A DNA stretch of 64,000 nucleotides. It comes from Chloroflexota bacterium (GTDB taxonomy: Bacteria; Chloroflexota; Anaerolineae; Aggregatilineales; J027). Each line of letters starts with the position of its first letter. Position 1 is the first letter of the stretch. This document shows positions 34,992 through 43,145 of this stretch, in pieces. The notes below the pieces were generated by a model. The model worked only from the letters and a program-made list of their open reading frames with translations, was not told the DNA's origin and did no database searches. The stretch covers positions 1 to 64,000 of the forward strand of contig JACRBG010000050.1 in the NCBI GenBank assembly GCA_016234595.1, read 5' to 3'. Both the position numbers and the translations under genes were made by a program.

Positions 34992-35450
34992 ATGCCCATT
35001 CATGTCGAAGTCGTCAGCCAAGAGCGCCGACTTTTTAGTGAACCAGAAGCCGATATGGTCATTGTACCCGGTGTTGAAGGGGTGCTTGGCATTTTGCCAC
35101 GGCACACCCCCCTGCTCACCACCATGACCTTTGGTGAACTGCGGATCAAAAAAGGCAACGCTGAGGAAAGTTTTATCATCTATGGCGGTGTGGTTGAAGT
35201 CCGGCCCGACAAAGTCGTGGTGCTGGCCGATGCCGCTGATTTCACGGCCAATGTCAATATTGCCGAAATCGAAGCCGCCCGTGAGCGTGCCCGCAAAGTG
35301 TTGGACGAAGGGCCGCCACCCGAAGAACATGCGCATTATGCCGCTGAACTCCGTCGTGCCGAGCTCGCGATTAACGTCGCCCGCAAGACCAAGAGTCGTG
35401 CTGGTACAATTCGCATCATCAGCCAAGGTGAAGAACCAACTGATCAATAA
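34992..35450 (+). CDS. atpC: ATP synthase F1 subunit epsilon
   Basis: 152 residues, ATG at 34992 with AAGGAG upstream. The N-terminal beta-sandwich (MPIHVEVVSQERRLFSEPEA, VIVPGVEGVLGILPRHTPLL, GVVEVRPDKVVVLADAAD) and the C-terminal helical hairpin (IAEIEAARERARKVLDE, YAAELRRAELAINVARK) are as expected. Slightly long for the family (about 135 residues) because of a polar tail. Epsilon couples gamma to the c-ring and inhibits hydrolysis. It ends the F1 operon, followed by a strong terminator. Confidence 0.96.
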   Translation: MPIHVEVVSQERRLFSEPEADMVIVPGVEGVLGILPRHTPLLTTMTFGELRIKKGNAEESFIIYGGVVEVRPDKVVVLADAADFTANVNIAEIEAARERARKVLDEGPPPEEHAHYAAELRRAELAINVARKTKSRAGTIRIISQGEEPTDQ

Positions 35451-35470
35451 TGCTTGATTAGCTTACTAAC

Positions 35471-35504
35471 AAAAACCACAGACTACGTTACCTCTGTGGT
35501 TTTT
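35471..35504. terminator. Terminator of the atpAGDC operon
   Basis: AAAAACCACAGA (35471-35482) pairs exactly with TCTGTGGTTTTT (35493-35504) across a ten-base loop, with T-run on the plus strand. Confidence 0.88.
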
Positions 35505-35705
35505 AATTCCCTCAACATCACCGACTGGTCTACATCATCCTGACAGTAAAACACCCGCCCCCTTGAAATTCGCGCCATAATCCAGCAAAATGCTGTGTCC
35601 GCATATCTGGACTGAATACAAGAGATGCGGTAAGGTTATAAGCCGCTATCAGAATTATGCGATTTCACGAACCACAATACGAGTTCGTTTGAGGGAAAGC
35701 ATCAC

Positions 35706-36713
35706 ATGGGTATTGTCGCTAAAAATTTGGGTGTTGATCTCGGCACGGTCAACGTCCTGATTTATTCCGGTGGTCAAATTATTCTTCAAGAACCTGCGAT
35801 GGTTGCGCTGACCACTGAAGATGAATTTGTCCGTGCTGTTGGTCAAGAAGCCCGCGATATGTGGGGCCGCCACTCTGAAGATTTAACGGTTATTCGTCCC
35901 CTAAAAGATGGTGTCATTGCCGATTACGAAGTCACCGAAGCCATGCTCAGTTATTTTTTCCGCAAAATCAAAGCGCGTGGCTGGTTTCGACGGCCTGAAG
36001 TGATGATTTCCGTCCCTTATGGCGTGACCAGTGTCGAAAAACGTGCGGTGCATGAGGCTGCCATCCAAGCCGGGGCACGTGAAGCCTATCTCATTCACGA
36101 ACCACTGGCCGCCGCTATTGGAGCAGGGCTACCCGTTCATACCCCTGCTGGGAATATGATCCTTTCAATGGGGGGTGGGGTCAGTGAAGCAGCGGTTTTG
36201 GCAATGGGTGGAATCGTCGTTGCATCTACAGTACGGGCAGGTGGACAACGCTTAGATGAAGCCATTATCAATTATATACGCCGCAAATATAGTCTCATTA
36301 TTGGCGAACCGACTGCCGAGGCCGTCAAAATCCAAATTGGCGCAGCCGTTGAGCAGCCTGAAGAACTATCAATGGAAATTCAAGGACGCGATCAAGTCAG
36401 TGGTCTACCACGCACCATCACCATCTCAACCAGCGAGGTTGTTGAAGCTCTGCGCGAACCCCTCATCACGATTGCCAGCGTCGCCCGGCAGGTGCTCGAA
36501 AAAACACCCCCCGAATTGGCATCGGATGTGATTGATCGTGGTATTGTTTTGGCAGGAGGCGGGGCCTTATTACGTGGGATTGAGCAATTTATTACGCAAC
36601 AAACCAGTGTCCCGGCCTATCGTGCGGATGACCCATTGGTCGCCACCGCCGTTGGCGCGGGTCGTGCCCTTGAAAACCCAAGCCTAATGCGCGGCAATAT
36701 CGAGCGTATGTAA
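35706..36713 (+). CDS. mreB: MreB-like rod-shape protein
   Basis: 335 residues, ATG at 35706 with GAGGGAAAG upstream. The actin-fold motifs are phosphate 1 ([20 protein letters not shown]), the connecting EPAMVAL segment, [20 protein letters not shown], phosphate 2 region ([20 protein letters not shown]) and adenosine motif ([19 protein letters not shown]). In the usual MreB, phosphate 2 reads VDIGGGTTEVAVIS; here [10 protein letters not shown] replaces the Asp with Ser-Met, so nucleotide hydrolysis may be altered. MreB filaments guide cell-wall synthesis. No mreC/mreD follow, so it may be a solitary MreB homologue. The gap 35505-35705 shows no gene. Confidence 0.88.
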   Translation: MGIVAKNLGVDLGTVNVLIYSGGQIILQEPAMVALTTEDEFVRAVGQEARDMWGRHSEDLTVIRPLKDGVIADYEVTEAMLSYFFRKIKARGWFRRPEVMISVPYGVTSVEKRAVHEAAIQAGAREAYLIHEPLAAAIGAGLPVHTPAGNMILSMGGGVSEAAVLAMGGIVVASTVRAGGQRLDEAIINYIRRKYSLIIGEPTAEAVKIQIGAAVEQPEELSMEIQGRDQVSGLPRTITISTSEVVEALREPLITIASVARQVLEKTPPELASDVIDRGIVLAGGGALLRGIEQFITQQTSVPAYRADDPLVATAVGAGRALENPSLMRGNIERM

Positions 36714-36716
36714 TAT

Positions 36717-36750
36717 AAAAACACTCCAATGATTGGAGTGTTTTATTTTT
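36717..36750. terminator. Bidirectional terminator between mreB and rex
   Basis: AAAACACTCCAAT and ATTGGAGTGTTTT (36718-36744) form a long stem with A- and T-runs on either side. It serves both convergent genes. Confidence 0.85.
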
Positions 36751-36772
36751 CGTGGTTTGGCATCTACCGCTC

Positions 36773-37429
36773 TCACCCACCCAAATAAAATGTCATATGC
36801 TGCAATTCGACCACTGGGTCAATATATTGCACATGGACACCGTCCGGCACCGCCAGATTAATCGGGGCATAATTCAAAATCCCCCGGATGCCTGCTTTGA
36901 TCAAATCATTGGCAAGCGACTGCGCCACCTCAACTGGCACGGCTAACATCGCAATCTGGATGCTGTGGGAAGGAATTTCGACCGCAATTCGTTCAACTGC
37001 CATGACATTCATGCCATCAATTTTCTGTCCAATTTTGTCAGGGTCAATATCAAAAACAGCCACGACGCGAAACCCACGTGGTGTAAACCCTCGATAATGG
37101 GCCAAAGCATGCCCTAAATAACCCGCCCCGACGATTGCTACCGGCCATTCGCGGTCAACATGCAAAATTTGCTGAAGTTTATTACGCAACGTTTCAACGT
37201 GATAACCCGTGCCTTGTTTGCCAAAACCGCCAAAATGGGAAAGGTCTTTGCGGATTTGCGCCGAGCTAATGCCCAAAAATTCGCCCAGTTCACGTGAGGA
37301 TGTGACTTCTCGGCCCATCTGTGCCATTTGATTGAGCGCCCTTAGATAAATCGGTAAGCGACCAATTACAATGTCGGGAATTTCTTCGGACATTAAGTCT
37401 AGTTCATGCGATGATGTTGAACCGGGCAT
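36773..37429 (-). CDS. rex: Redox-sensing transcriptional repressor Rex
   Basis: 218 residues from ATG at 37429, which has GAGGTGA directly upstream; in-frame starts further up have none. The N-terminal winged helix ([55 protein letters not shown]) and the Rossmann domain ([33 protein letters not shown]) are both complete. Rex senses the NADH/NAD+ ratio and represses genes of fermentation and respiration. The leader contains TTGAGCAG-N5-CTGCTCAA (37450-37470) and, around the putative −10, CGGTTA-N5-TAACCG (37503-37519); neither is the Rex consensus. Targets are not evident, although ATP synthase lies near. Confidence 0.93.
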   Translation of the reverse strand: MPGSTSSHELDLMSEEIPDIVIGRLPIYLRALNQMAQMGREVTSSRELGEFLGISSAQIRKDLSHFGGFGKQGTGYHVETLRNKLQQILHVDREWPVAIVGAGYLGHALAHYRGFTPRGFRVVAVFDIDPDKIGQKIDGMNVMAVERIAVEIPSHSIQIAMLAVPVEVAQSLANDLIKAGIRGILNYAPINLAVPDGVHVQYIDPVVELQHMTFYLGG

Positions 37430-37449
37430 ATTCACCTCAAAAACAATTT

Positions 37450-37470
37450 TTGAGCAGGAAAGCTGCTCAA
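37450..37470. promoter_or_regulatory. Perfect 8-bp inverted repeat in the rex leader
   Basis: TTGAGCAG (37450-37457), GAAAG, CTGCTCAA (37463-37470), about 20 bp before the rex start. It may be an operator or an mRNA hairpin near the ribosome binding site. Confidence 0.4.
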
Positions 37471-37571
37471 CGAATAAAGTCCTATGGTCCATGTGCCGCG
37501 TACGGTTATAGTCTAACCGATTAATTTGTGAAAATCTATGCTATCTGTGGAAGCACACATACGCCTTATGA

Positions 37572-38249
37572 TTAGGCTGTAATTTCGGCTTTTTGACGGG
37601 GGTTAACCCATGTCGTGCGCCATACTGCCACACCCATCAAAAGCAACCCCGGCAGGTAAAATCCCCAAGGAAAACTACTCGGTTTAATCGAATCAAACTC
37701 ATCAGGCGATAGAGGCAAATTACCCAGTGCGTCCCACATAAAAGCAATTAGGGCCAGCGCCATCCCTGCAAACAGCATTCCCCATTCAGCCTTACCGGGG
37801 CGAATCGGCCATTCGCGGTCATCCACCCAAATCGCGACCATACCACCCACCACCATCAAGGAGGCACTCAAAACAGGGCTAATGACTGGCCCCCACCATG
37901 GCACGGGCACGAGGAATAAAATATCCCATGTCAGCGGCGAGGCGGGCCATCCGATAAATACCCACAACCAAATGTAATAAAAAATGTCCCAGATGCCAAA
38001 GGTAAAAAACGCAAAGGCGATTTTCGATTGCAGCCGTCGTCCTGCAATCCAGCCTACCGCCAATAACATAAACATTGTGGCGATTTCACGTCCGATTTCG
38101 ATGCCGGTAATCGTTCGGTCAAAGTCGGGAATTTTGGTCAGGTCATCGCCCAAGCCATACATGCGGCGCAGATACACAACCACCGCTGATTCAAGATAAG
38201 CCATTGCAATGGCAAATAACCCAACCGCCCACAATTTTTTGACCTGCAT
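37572..38249 (-). CDS. Polytopic membrane protein of unknown function
   Basis: 225 residues. ATG at 38249 overlaps the proC stop by one base (TGATG), so it is translationally coupled. Six or seven transmembrane helices are visible. Conserved-looking sequences include AIAMAYLESAVVVYLRRMYG, EIGREIATMFMLLAVGWIAG, FFTFGIWDIFYYIWLWVFIG, and PVPWWGPVISPVLSASLMVV. The same pattern occurs in hypothetical membrane proteins of several phyla, with no known function. The intramembrane Glu, Arg and Asp (YLES, EIGRE, GIWDIFYY) suggest a channel or enzyme-like role, but this is speculation. Confidence 0.75.
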   Translation of the reverse strand: MQVKKLWAVGLFAIAMAYLESAVVVYLRRMYGLGDDLTKIPDFDRTITGIEIGREIATMFMLLAVGWIAGRRLQSKIAFAFFTFGIWDIFYYIWLWVFIGWPASPLTWDILFLVPVPWWGPVISPVLSASLMVVGGMVAIWVDDREWPIRPGKAEWGMLFAGMALALIAFMWDALGNLPLSPDEFDSIKPSSFPWGFYLPGLLLMGVAVWRTTWVNPRQKAEITA

Positions 38250-39145
38250 CAAAACCGATCCTTATCAAAAATCGCGTTATATCCGTTGTTGTCTTCAGCC
38301 TGTCCGTTTTCCATACGCTGGCTAACCTTTTTACCACGCCCAAGGGCCACGCTGCGCTGATAGGCCGCCCAAATCGAACGGGATATAACCGTCCGCAACC
38401 CGCCCTTTTCCATATGGTAAAGCGCTTCGGCAGATGTTCCACCGGGGCTAGTCACCTGATTACGTAGCGCTGCCAAATGTTCGCCACTTGCCATGGCATA
38501 TTCCACCGAGCCAAGCATAGTATGCAACACCAATTTTTCAGCAATGCGCCGTGAAAAGCCCAAATGCACTCCAGCATCAACCATCGCTTCGAGGAAAACA
38601 AAAATATAAGCAGGGCCAGTGCCACTCAGCGCAGTTGCCATATCGAGATAATCTTCTTTCTCAACAAACACTTCCTCACCAAGCGCCTTCAAAATCGCCT
38701 GTGCCTGATTTTTTTGTTGAGCCTCGACCTCATCCGTCGCCGTCCACACTGTAATGCCCTTACCTATTTTGGCTGGTGTATTTGGCATCGCCCGCACCAC
38801 CCTAGCATTACCAAATAGATGCACCAAATAACTGATGGGCACACCAGCCGCGATACTCAAGACCAATTCACAATGGGCTAGGCTGCGGTGCGTCAAGGGC
38901 AATACGTCGTCCATCACTTGGGGCTTAACCCCCAACACCACCAAATCAGCCTCACGTGCAGCGGCCAAATTGTCCGTCGTATAGCGTACCGCATACCGCG
39001 CCGCCAATTCTTGCCCACGTTCCTTACGTGGCCCCACCGCGATTATTTGCTCTGGATGCACACTGTTATTGCCAACCAATCCAGCAATCATCGCCTCAGC
39101 CATCTGCCCACTACCAATAAACGCCAGTGTTTTGTTTTCAAACAT
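38249..39145 (-). CDS. proC: Pyrroline-5-carboxylate reductase
   Basis: 298 residues. The N-terminal NADP-binding motif is FIGSGQMAEAMIAGL; later come VVLGVKPQVMDDVLP, VVRAMPNTPAKIGKGITVWT and the signature LSGTGPAYIFVFLEAMVDAG. VTSPGGTSAEALYHMEKGG closes the dimerisation domain. It makes proline from pyrroline-5-carboxylate. The chain runs about 25 residues past the usual end (KVSQRMENGQAEDNNGYNA, IFDKDRF), so it is somewhat long. It is followed by, and coupled to, the membrane protein gene. The start is ATG at 39145; no close ribosome binding site is obvious. Confidence 0.95.
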   Translation of the reverse strand: MFENKTLAFIGSGQMAEAMIAGLVGNNSVHPEQIIAVGPRKERGQELAARYAVRYTTDNLAAAREADLVVLGVKPQVMDDVLPLTHRSLAHCELVLSIAAGVPISYLVHLFGNARVVRAMPNTPAKIGKGITVWTATDEVEAQQKNQAQAILKALGEEVFVEKEDYLDMATALSGTGPAYIFVFLEAMVDAGVHLGFSRRIAEKLVLHTMLGSVEYAMASGEHLAALRNQVTSPGGTSAEALYHMEKGGLRTVISRSIWAAYQRSVALGRGKKVSQRMENGQAEDNNGYNAIFDKDRF

Positions 39146-39191
39146 GCCGACTTAATTACCCCTTTATGGTGTTAAAGGCTCACCCCATTAG

Positions 39192-40133
39192 CTATTCAAT
39201 CTCAATACTAAAACGTGGGCCATCGTAACTCATCAAATAGAAAGTACGTTCCCGCCCCTCAAAATCCTCGCGCATCAAATCCGTTGCGACATAGCCTTCT
39301 TGAAACGCCGTACTAAAAACTTCACGGCAATGGTCACGCCATGCCGTCGCCAATTGAGGGTCGCCATGCAAAATAGCCGAGCAGTCTGACGGAATTTCAA
39401 TCAACATCATCGCCCCATCTGGCAGTTTCAACTCGCCTGCATACGGGTGTGGGCAAAAGACTTCTGGCCCCGGCTGGGAAGGATTGATAATTGGCATGCC
39501 CGTTTCCAAATATTGAGCCAATGTCAGGCTGTTACGCTTGCCAAAAAGCCGTTCCTCCACTCGATTACGAGTCAGCCACCATTCGGCAACCACCCGATCG
39601 GGCGACAATGTGACATTCCGTTCCCATGTTTCGCGCGCATCGGCCCCAAAATAATCAGGCACGTAGGATTGCACCATTGCCCCTAATTTGCGGATATACA
39701 AATAGGCATCACGGCTGCTCAGGGGGTCAAACGCAATGGTGACAAGGCGAATTCCCTGCATCACGGCCACTTCGCGCTGTTGGCGGGCTAGTTGGGAGGC
39801 CAACCCAATCCCTCGATAATCCGGATGCACGGCCAAGCGTTCAATCACCAGTTTAAGATTTGCCATGGCCGGACGACGTGGGTCAAGACTGTCGGTTCCC
39901 AAAAACGCAACCAAAAAACCCACTAATAACTCGTCCTCAAACGCCCCCAAAACCTGTCCCCCATTGCGCGCATAACTGACCAGTGTATGACGGGCAATAT
40001 GAGTGGTGGGGTCATCCCCATAAATTAACCGTTGCAAGTCCATCACGGCCCGAAACTCTTCGGGTCGGGTAAGGGTTCGCACCGAAAATGCATGTGCACT
40101 AGCCATCTGCTTTTTTTGTCTCGCTTCTTTCAC
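39192..40133 (-). CDS. GNAT-family acetyltransferase, COG3375-like
   Basis: 313 residues with GTG at 40133, or 304 from ATG at 40106; neither has a strong ribosome binding site. The N-terminal half is a GNAT fold: VRTLTRPEEFRAVMDLQRLI, GQVLGAFEDELLVGFLVAFL, and the acetyl-CoA motif LAVHPDYRGIGLASQLARQQ. The C-terminal half (LPDGAMMLIEIPSDC, VFSTAFQEGYVATDLM, LMSYDGPRFSIEIE) matches the predicted acetyltransferases of COG3375, whose substrate is unknown. It is 14 bp downstream of the epimerase-like gene on the same strand, so the two are probably co-transcribed. Confidence 0.82.
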   Translation of the reverse strand: MKEARQKKQMASAHAFSVRTLTRPEEFRAVMDLQRLIYGDDPTTHIARHTLVSYARNGGQVLGAFEDELLVGFLVAFLGTDSLDPRRPAMANLKLVIERLAVHPDYRGIGLASQLARQQREVAVMQGIRLVTIAFDPLSSRDAYLYIRKLGAMVQSYVPDYFGADARETWERNVTLSPDRVVAEWWLTRNRVEERLFGKRNSLTLAQYLETGMPIINPSQPGPEVFCPHPYAGELKLPDGAMMLIEIPSDCSAILHGDPQLATAWRDHCREVFSTAFQEGYVATDLMREDFEGRERTFYLMSYDGPRFSIEIE

Positions 40134-40147
40134 CTAAACGGACTAGA

Positions 40148-41125
40148 TCAAAATCGAATACCCGGTCGCCGCCGAAACATAAATCGAAGGAGTTCAAGGC
40201 TATAGCGACGCTGCGGCATATAGGTTACTAACGTATCTTCAAAACGTACCGGTCGCACCCCTGTATACTCATAAAGATTACCCAGCGGCGCAGTGCGATT
40301 CCCAGCCATCAAATCAAACCATTGTTTAGTGGCGGGCCAACTTGGAAATATCACATTCGCCACCCCGGTCAACCACCGTAATAAATAAGGCGGCAAGGGG
40401 AAAATGATGCGGCGAGCTTTGGTCACACGCATTACAGTGCGGGTCATTTCATTAAAACTAGCATACTCCCCCCCGCCAATATCGACCGTAACATCCACCA
40501 GCGAGAGCGATTCCAAACTCGCTTCGAGTGCGGCGACTAAGTTATTGATGTACAAGGGATTGAGTAGATGTTCGCCCTGCCCCGGCTGGAAAAAAAAGAT
40601 GGGGTTGGCCCGCACCAGCATGGCAAGATTATTGACAAAATGATCGTCTGGCCCAAACACCACCCCACAGCGGAAAATGGTATAGGCTACCCCGCTCGAC
40701 CGAATGAGTTCTTCCACTTGACCCTTCACCCGCAGCAACGGATAGGCCGATGACGGCTCGGCCCCCAAATGACTTAGGGTGATAATGCGACCGACCCGTG
40801 CGGCCCGTGCCCCAGCGATAATCTGGCGTGTCCCAATCAAATCAATCTGTTCAAGGTCATGCCGACTGCCCCACCATTGGGCGCTTGCCAAATGATAGAC
40901 CGTGTGGACGCCTTGCATAGCCTGAAATAAAGATTCCGCATGGAAAATACTGCCGGGGAAAATTTCGGCCTCACCCGCCTCAGTCCACGGCCAAGGATAA
41001 TGCCGACGTTGATAGCGGGCCACGATTGTGGGCGGCACCAAAACGCGCACTGGGTTGCCAGAACGCAGCAGTTGGGCCACTAGATGACGGCCCACGAAGC
41101 CCATCGCTCCAGTAACAATAATCAT
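40148..41125 (-). CDS. NAD(P)-binding epimerase/dehydratase-like protein (extended SDR)
   Basis: 325 residues, ATG at 41125 with GGAGGAA about 11 bases upstream. The Rossmann motif is MIIVTGAMGFVGRHLVAQLL (TGxxGFxG), with VRVLVPP, VHTVYHLASAQWWG (HLA), GTRQIIAGARAA, and FRCGVVFGPDDHFVNNLAML. The Tyr-x-x-x-Lys pair of active SDR enzymes is not clear; YPLLRVKGQVEELIRSSG suggests an atypical NDUFA9/NmrA-like member that may bind cofactor for a structural or sensing role. The C-terminus (AKRRIIFPLPPYLLRWLTG, VANVIFPSWPATKQWFDL) may associate with the membrane. The substrate is unknown. Confidence 0.82.
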   Translation of the reverse strand: MIIVTGAMGFVGRHLVAQLLRSGNPVRVLVPPTIVARYQRRHYPWPWTEAGEAEIFPGSIFHAESLFQAMQGVHTVYHLASAQWWGSRHDLEQIDLIGTRQIIAGARAARVGRIITLSHLGAEPSSAYPLLRVKGQVEELIRSSGVAYTIFRCGVVFGPDDHFVNNLAMLVRANPIFFFQPGQGEHLLNPLYINNLVAALEASLESLSLVDVTVDIGGGEYASFNEMTRTVMRVTKARRIIFPLPPYLLRWLTGVANVIFPSWPATKQWFDLMAGNRTAPLGNLYEYTGVRPVRFEDTLVTYMPQRRYSLELLRFMFRRRPGIRF

Positions 41126-41193
41126 AGTGAAAATGATTCCTCCGGCGCGACATTATATCATGCCAGAGGAATTGATGTTGATAGTGAGACTGC

Positions 41194-41634
41194 CTAACTG
41201 CCGAAGACCAGTTCGAAACCTCCGCCCAAAGCCAAAATGCCACCGATAATGAGCACTAGGGTCACAATCGGTGCTACCGCTCCAATCAGCCGCATCCGCT
41301 TAAGATCGGCATTCGGGTTTCGTTTGGAATAGATGCTGTAAAAATGGACAACAGGGGGCACAAGCAACAGCATGGTAAACAAATGCCCCATTTGCTGACC
41401 TTTGATTTCATGCGCATCATCAAAAATATAAAGCACAAACAGAATGAGCCCAAGGGTGACTTGAATATCAACCAAGATGGCCCAAATAGTCGTCACCAAT
41501 TTATCACGTTTGGTATCTGCGGCACTGGTGACCAACGCATATACAAAATAGCCACAGGTAACGATGGTTCCCAGCATGACCAAATAGCGCCAGCCGGAGT
41601 GGAAATTCAAGACAAAATCAATCACATCACTCAT
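41194..41634 (-). CDS. Four-helix membrane protein with conserved histidines
   Basis: 146 residues, ATG at 41634 with GAGGA upstream. Four hydrophobic helices are visible, in FHSGWRYLVMLGTIVTCGYF, ILVDIQVTLGLILFVLYIF, MGHLFTMLLLVPPVVHFYS and LIGAVAPIVTLVLIIGGILA. FHSGWRYLV is a motif of small cytochrome-b-like membrane proteins annotated in Bacteroidetes and Chloroflexota. His11 (FHSG), His83 (MGHLF) and His96-97 (VVHFY) could bind heme, but this is not proven. It lies in a cluster with the NAD(P)-binding protein, 68 bp upstream of it on the same strand. Confidence 0.72.
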   Translation of the reverse strand: MSDVIDFVLNFHSGWRYLVMLGTIVTCGYFVYALVTSAADTKRDKLVTTIWAILVDIQVTLGLILFVLYIFDDAHEIKGQQMGHLFTMLLLVPPVVHFYSIYSKRNPNADLKRMRLIGAVAPIVTLVLIIGGILALGGGFELVFGS

Positions 41635-41741
41635 AACATCCTATCCTCAATTTTGGATTTGCCACAGAATAGATAATTTATATTGTAACCTTTGGCGTCA
41701 GCAAGGGTTATAAATTCTGCGACGCGAGGGAAAACATTTTT

Positions 41742-41750
41742 TGATATAAT
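41742..41750 (+). promoter_or_regulatory. Extended −10 promoter of fabF
   Basis: TGATATAAT matches the TGnTATAAT extended −10 element, 63 bp before the fabF GTG. No −35 is recognisable, as usual for this class. Confidence 0.6.
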
Positions 41751-41812
41751 CTCGTGCGATTGATTTGCAATACTAATAGAAACATCCGCGAAATACAGCG
41801 AAGGAGCGCATC

Positions 41813-43069
41813 GTGAAGGGTCGGCGCGTAGTTGTCACAGGTATGGGGATTATTTGCCCCATCGGGAATTCAGTAGAAGAATCTTGGGATAGTGCCAAGA
41901 ATGGCAAATCGGGGATTACCCATATTGCCCAATGGGACGCCAGCGGTCTAGGCGTCAAAATCGGGGGTGAAATCAAGAATTTTGACCCAATAGAATATTT
42001 TGGCAAGCGGGAAGTCCGCCGCATGGATCGCACCACCCAGCTTGCCATGTATGCCTCAAAACAGGCTCTTGACAGCAGTGGCCTCGTTGTGACGGATGAA
42101 AACCGCTACGACATTGGCTGTATCGTTGGCTCTGGCATTGGCGGCATCCGTTCAATCACCGAAGGCGTACTTGGTTATGCTGAAAAGGGCCAGCGCGGGG
42201 TAAGCCCTCTGCTCGTGCCAATCATGCTCCCCGACAGCCCCGCTGGACGGGTCAGCATCGAATGGGGTCTACGCGGCCCCAATATGGCGGTCAGCACGGC
42301 CTGTGCCACTGGCAATAATGCCATTGGTGAAGCCTCAGCCATGATTGCACGCGGCGCGGCCAATGTCATGTTGGCGGGCAGCACCGAAGCCGGGTTGGTG
42401 GATTTAGCCGTCGCTAGCTTCGATAACATGGGCGCGATTTCTCGGCGCAACGATGATCCTCAAACAGCCTCGCGTCCATTCGATAAAGACCGTGATGGTT
42501 TTATCGTGGCCGAAGGGGCAGCCATGTTGGTTTTGGAAGAATTGGAACATGCCCTTGCACGCGGCGCGAACATCCTAGCCGAAGTGGTGGGTTATGCAGC
42601 CACAGCCGATGCCTATCACGTCACTGCCCCGCTTGAAAACGGCGAAGGCGCGGTCATGGCGATGAAACGGGCACTCAAAGATGCTAACCTGACCATTGAT
42701 GATATTGATTATCTCAATGCACACGGCACCAGCACCCCGCTTAACGACGCCAGTGAAACCCGTGCCGTCAAAACCGTCTTTGGTGAACGGGCCTACGATG
42801 TGGCAATCAGTTCTACCAAATCCGTAACAGGTCATCTAATGGGAGCGGCTGGTGCGGTCGAAGCAGTAATCAGCGTTAAGGCGCTCTTAGAAAACTTCGT
42901 CCCACCGACCATCAACCAATTTACACCTGATCCCGTGTGTGATTTAAACTACACCCCCAATGTGGGAAAGTCACACCCAATTGATTATGTTATGAGCAAC
43001 TCATTTGGTTTTGGGGGTCACAACGCGGTGCTCATTTTTGGCCGCTATAGTGGCAACGGCAAGGCTTAA
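41813..43069 (+). CDS. fabF: Beta-ketoacyl-ACP synthase II
   Basis: 418 residues, GTG start at 41813 with AAGGAG seven bases upstream. The catalytic triad is Cys164 in AVSTACATGNNAIGEA, His in YLNAHGTSTPLNDASE, and His in NSFGFGGHNAVLIF. Further marks are VVTGMGIICPIGNSVEESW and SSTKSVTGHLMGAAGAVEA. It elongates acyl-ACP with malonyl-ACP in fatty-acid synthesis. fabH follows after 76 bp with a perfect hairpin in the gap. No acpP, fabD or fabG is nearby. Confidence 0.96.
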   Translation: MKGRRVVVTGMGIICPIGNSVEESWDSAKNGKSGITHIAQWDASGLGVKIGGEIKNFDPIEYFGKREVRRMDRTTQLAMYASKQALDSSGLVVTDENRYDIGCIVGSGIGGIRSITEGVLGYAEKGQRGVSPLLVPIMLPDSPAGRVSIEWGLRGPNMAVSTACATGNNAIGEASAMIARGAANVMLAGSTEAGLVDLAVASFDNMGAISRRNDDPQTASRPFDKDRDGFIVAEGAAMLVLEELEHALARGANILAEVVGYAATADAYHVTAPLENGEGAVMAMKRALKDANLTIDDIDYLNAHGTSTPLNDASETRAVKTVFGERAYDVAISSTKSVTGHLMGAAGAVEAVISVKALLENFVPPTINQFTPDPVCDLNYTPNVGKSHPIDYVMSNSFGFGGHNAVLIFGRYSGNGKA

Positions 43070-43086
43070 AAGCAATCTCGCGGGTC

Positions 43087-43114
43087 AGTAGAGGCAAAGA
43101 AATTTGCCTCTACT
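43087..43114 (+). repeat. Perfect 12-bp hairpin with GAAA loop between fabF and fabH
   Basis: AGTAGAGGCAAA (43087-43098), loop GAAA, TTTGCCTCTACT (43103-43114). The loop is a GNRA tetraloop. No U-run follows. It shares the GTAG(A/G)GGC start with the atpD-atpC hairpin and could belong to the same repeat family. Confidence 0.75.
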
Positions 43115-43145
43115 CCATGAATTGCAGGACGCGAGGTGGAACACC

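Noticed and set aside
37526-37532. TTGTGAA upstream of rex, one half of a Rex operator
   Set aside because: The second half TTCACAA at four-base spacing is missing; not enough for an autoregulatory call.
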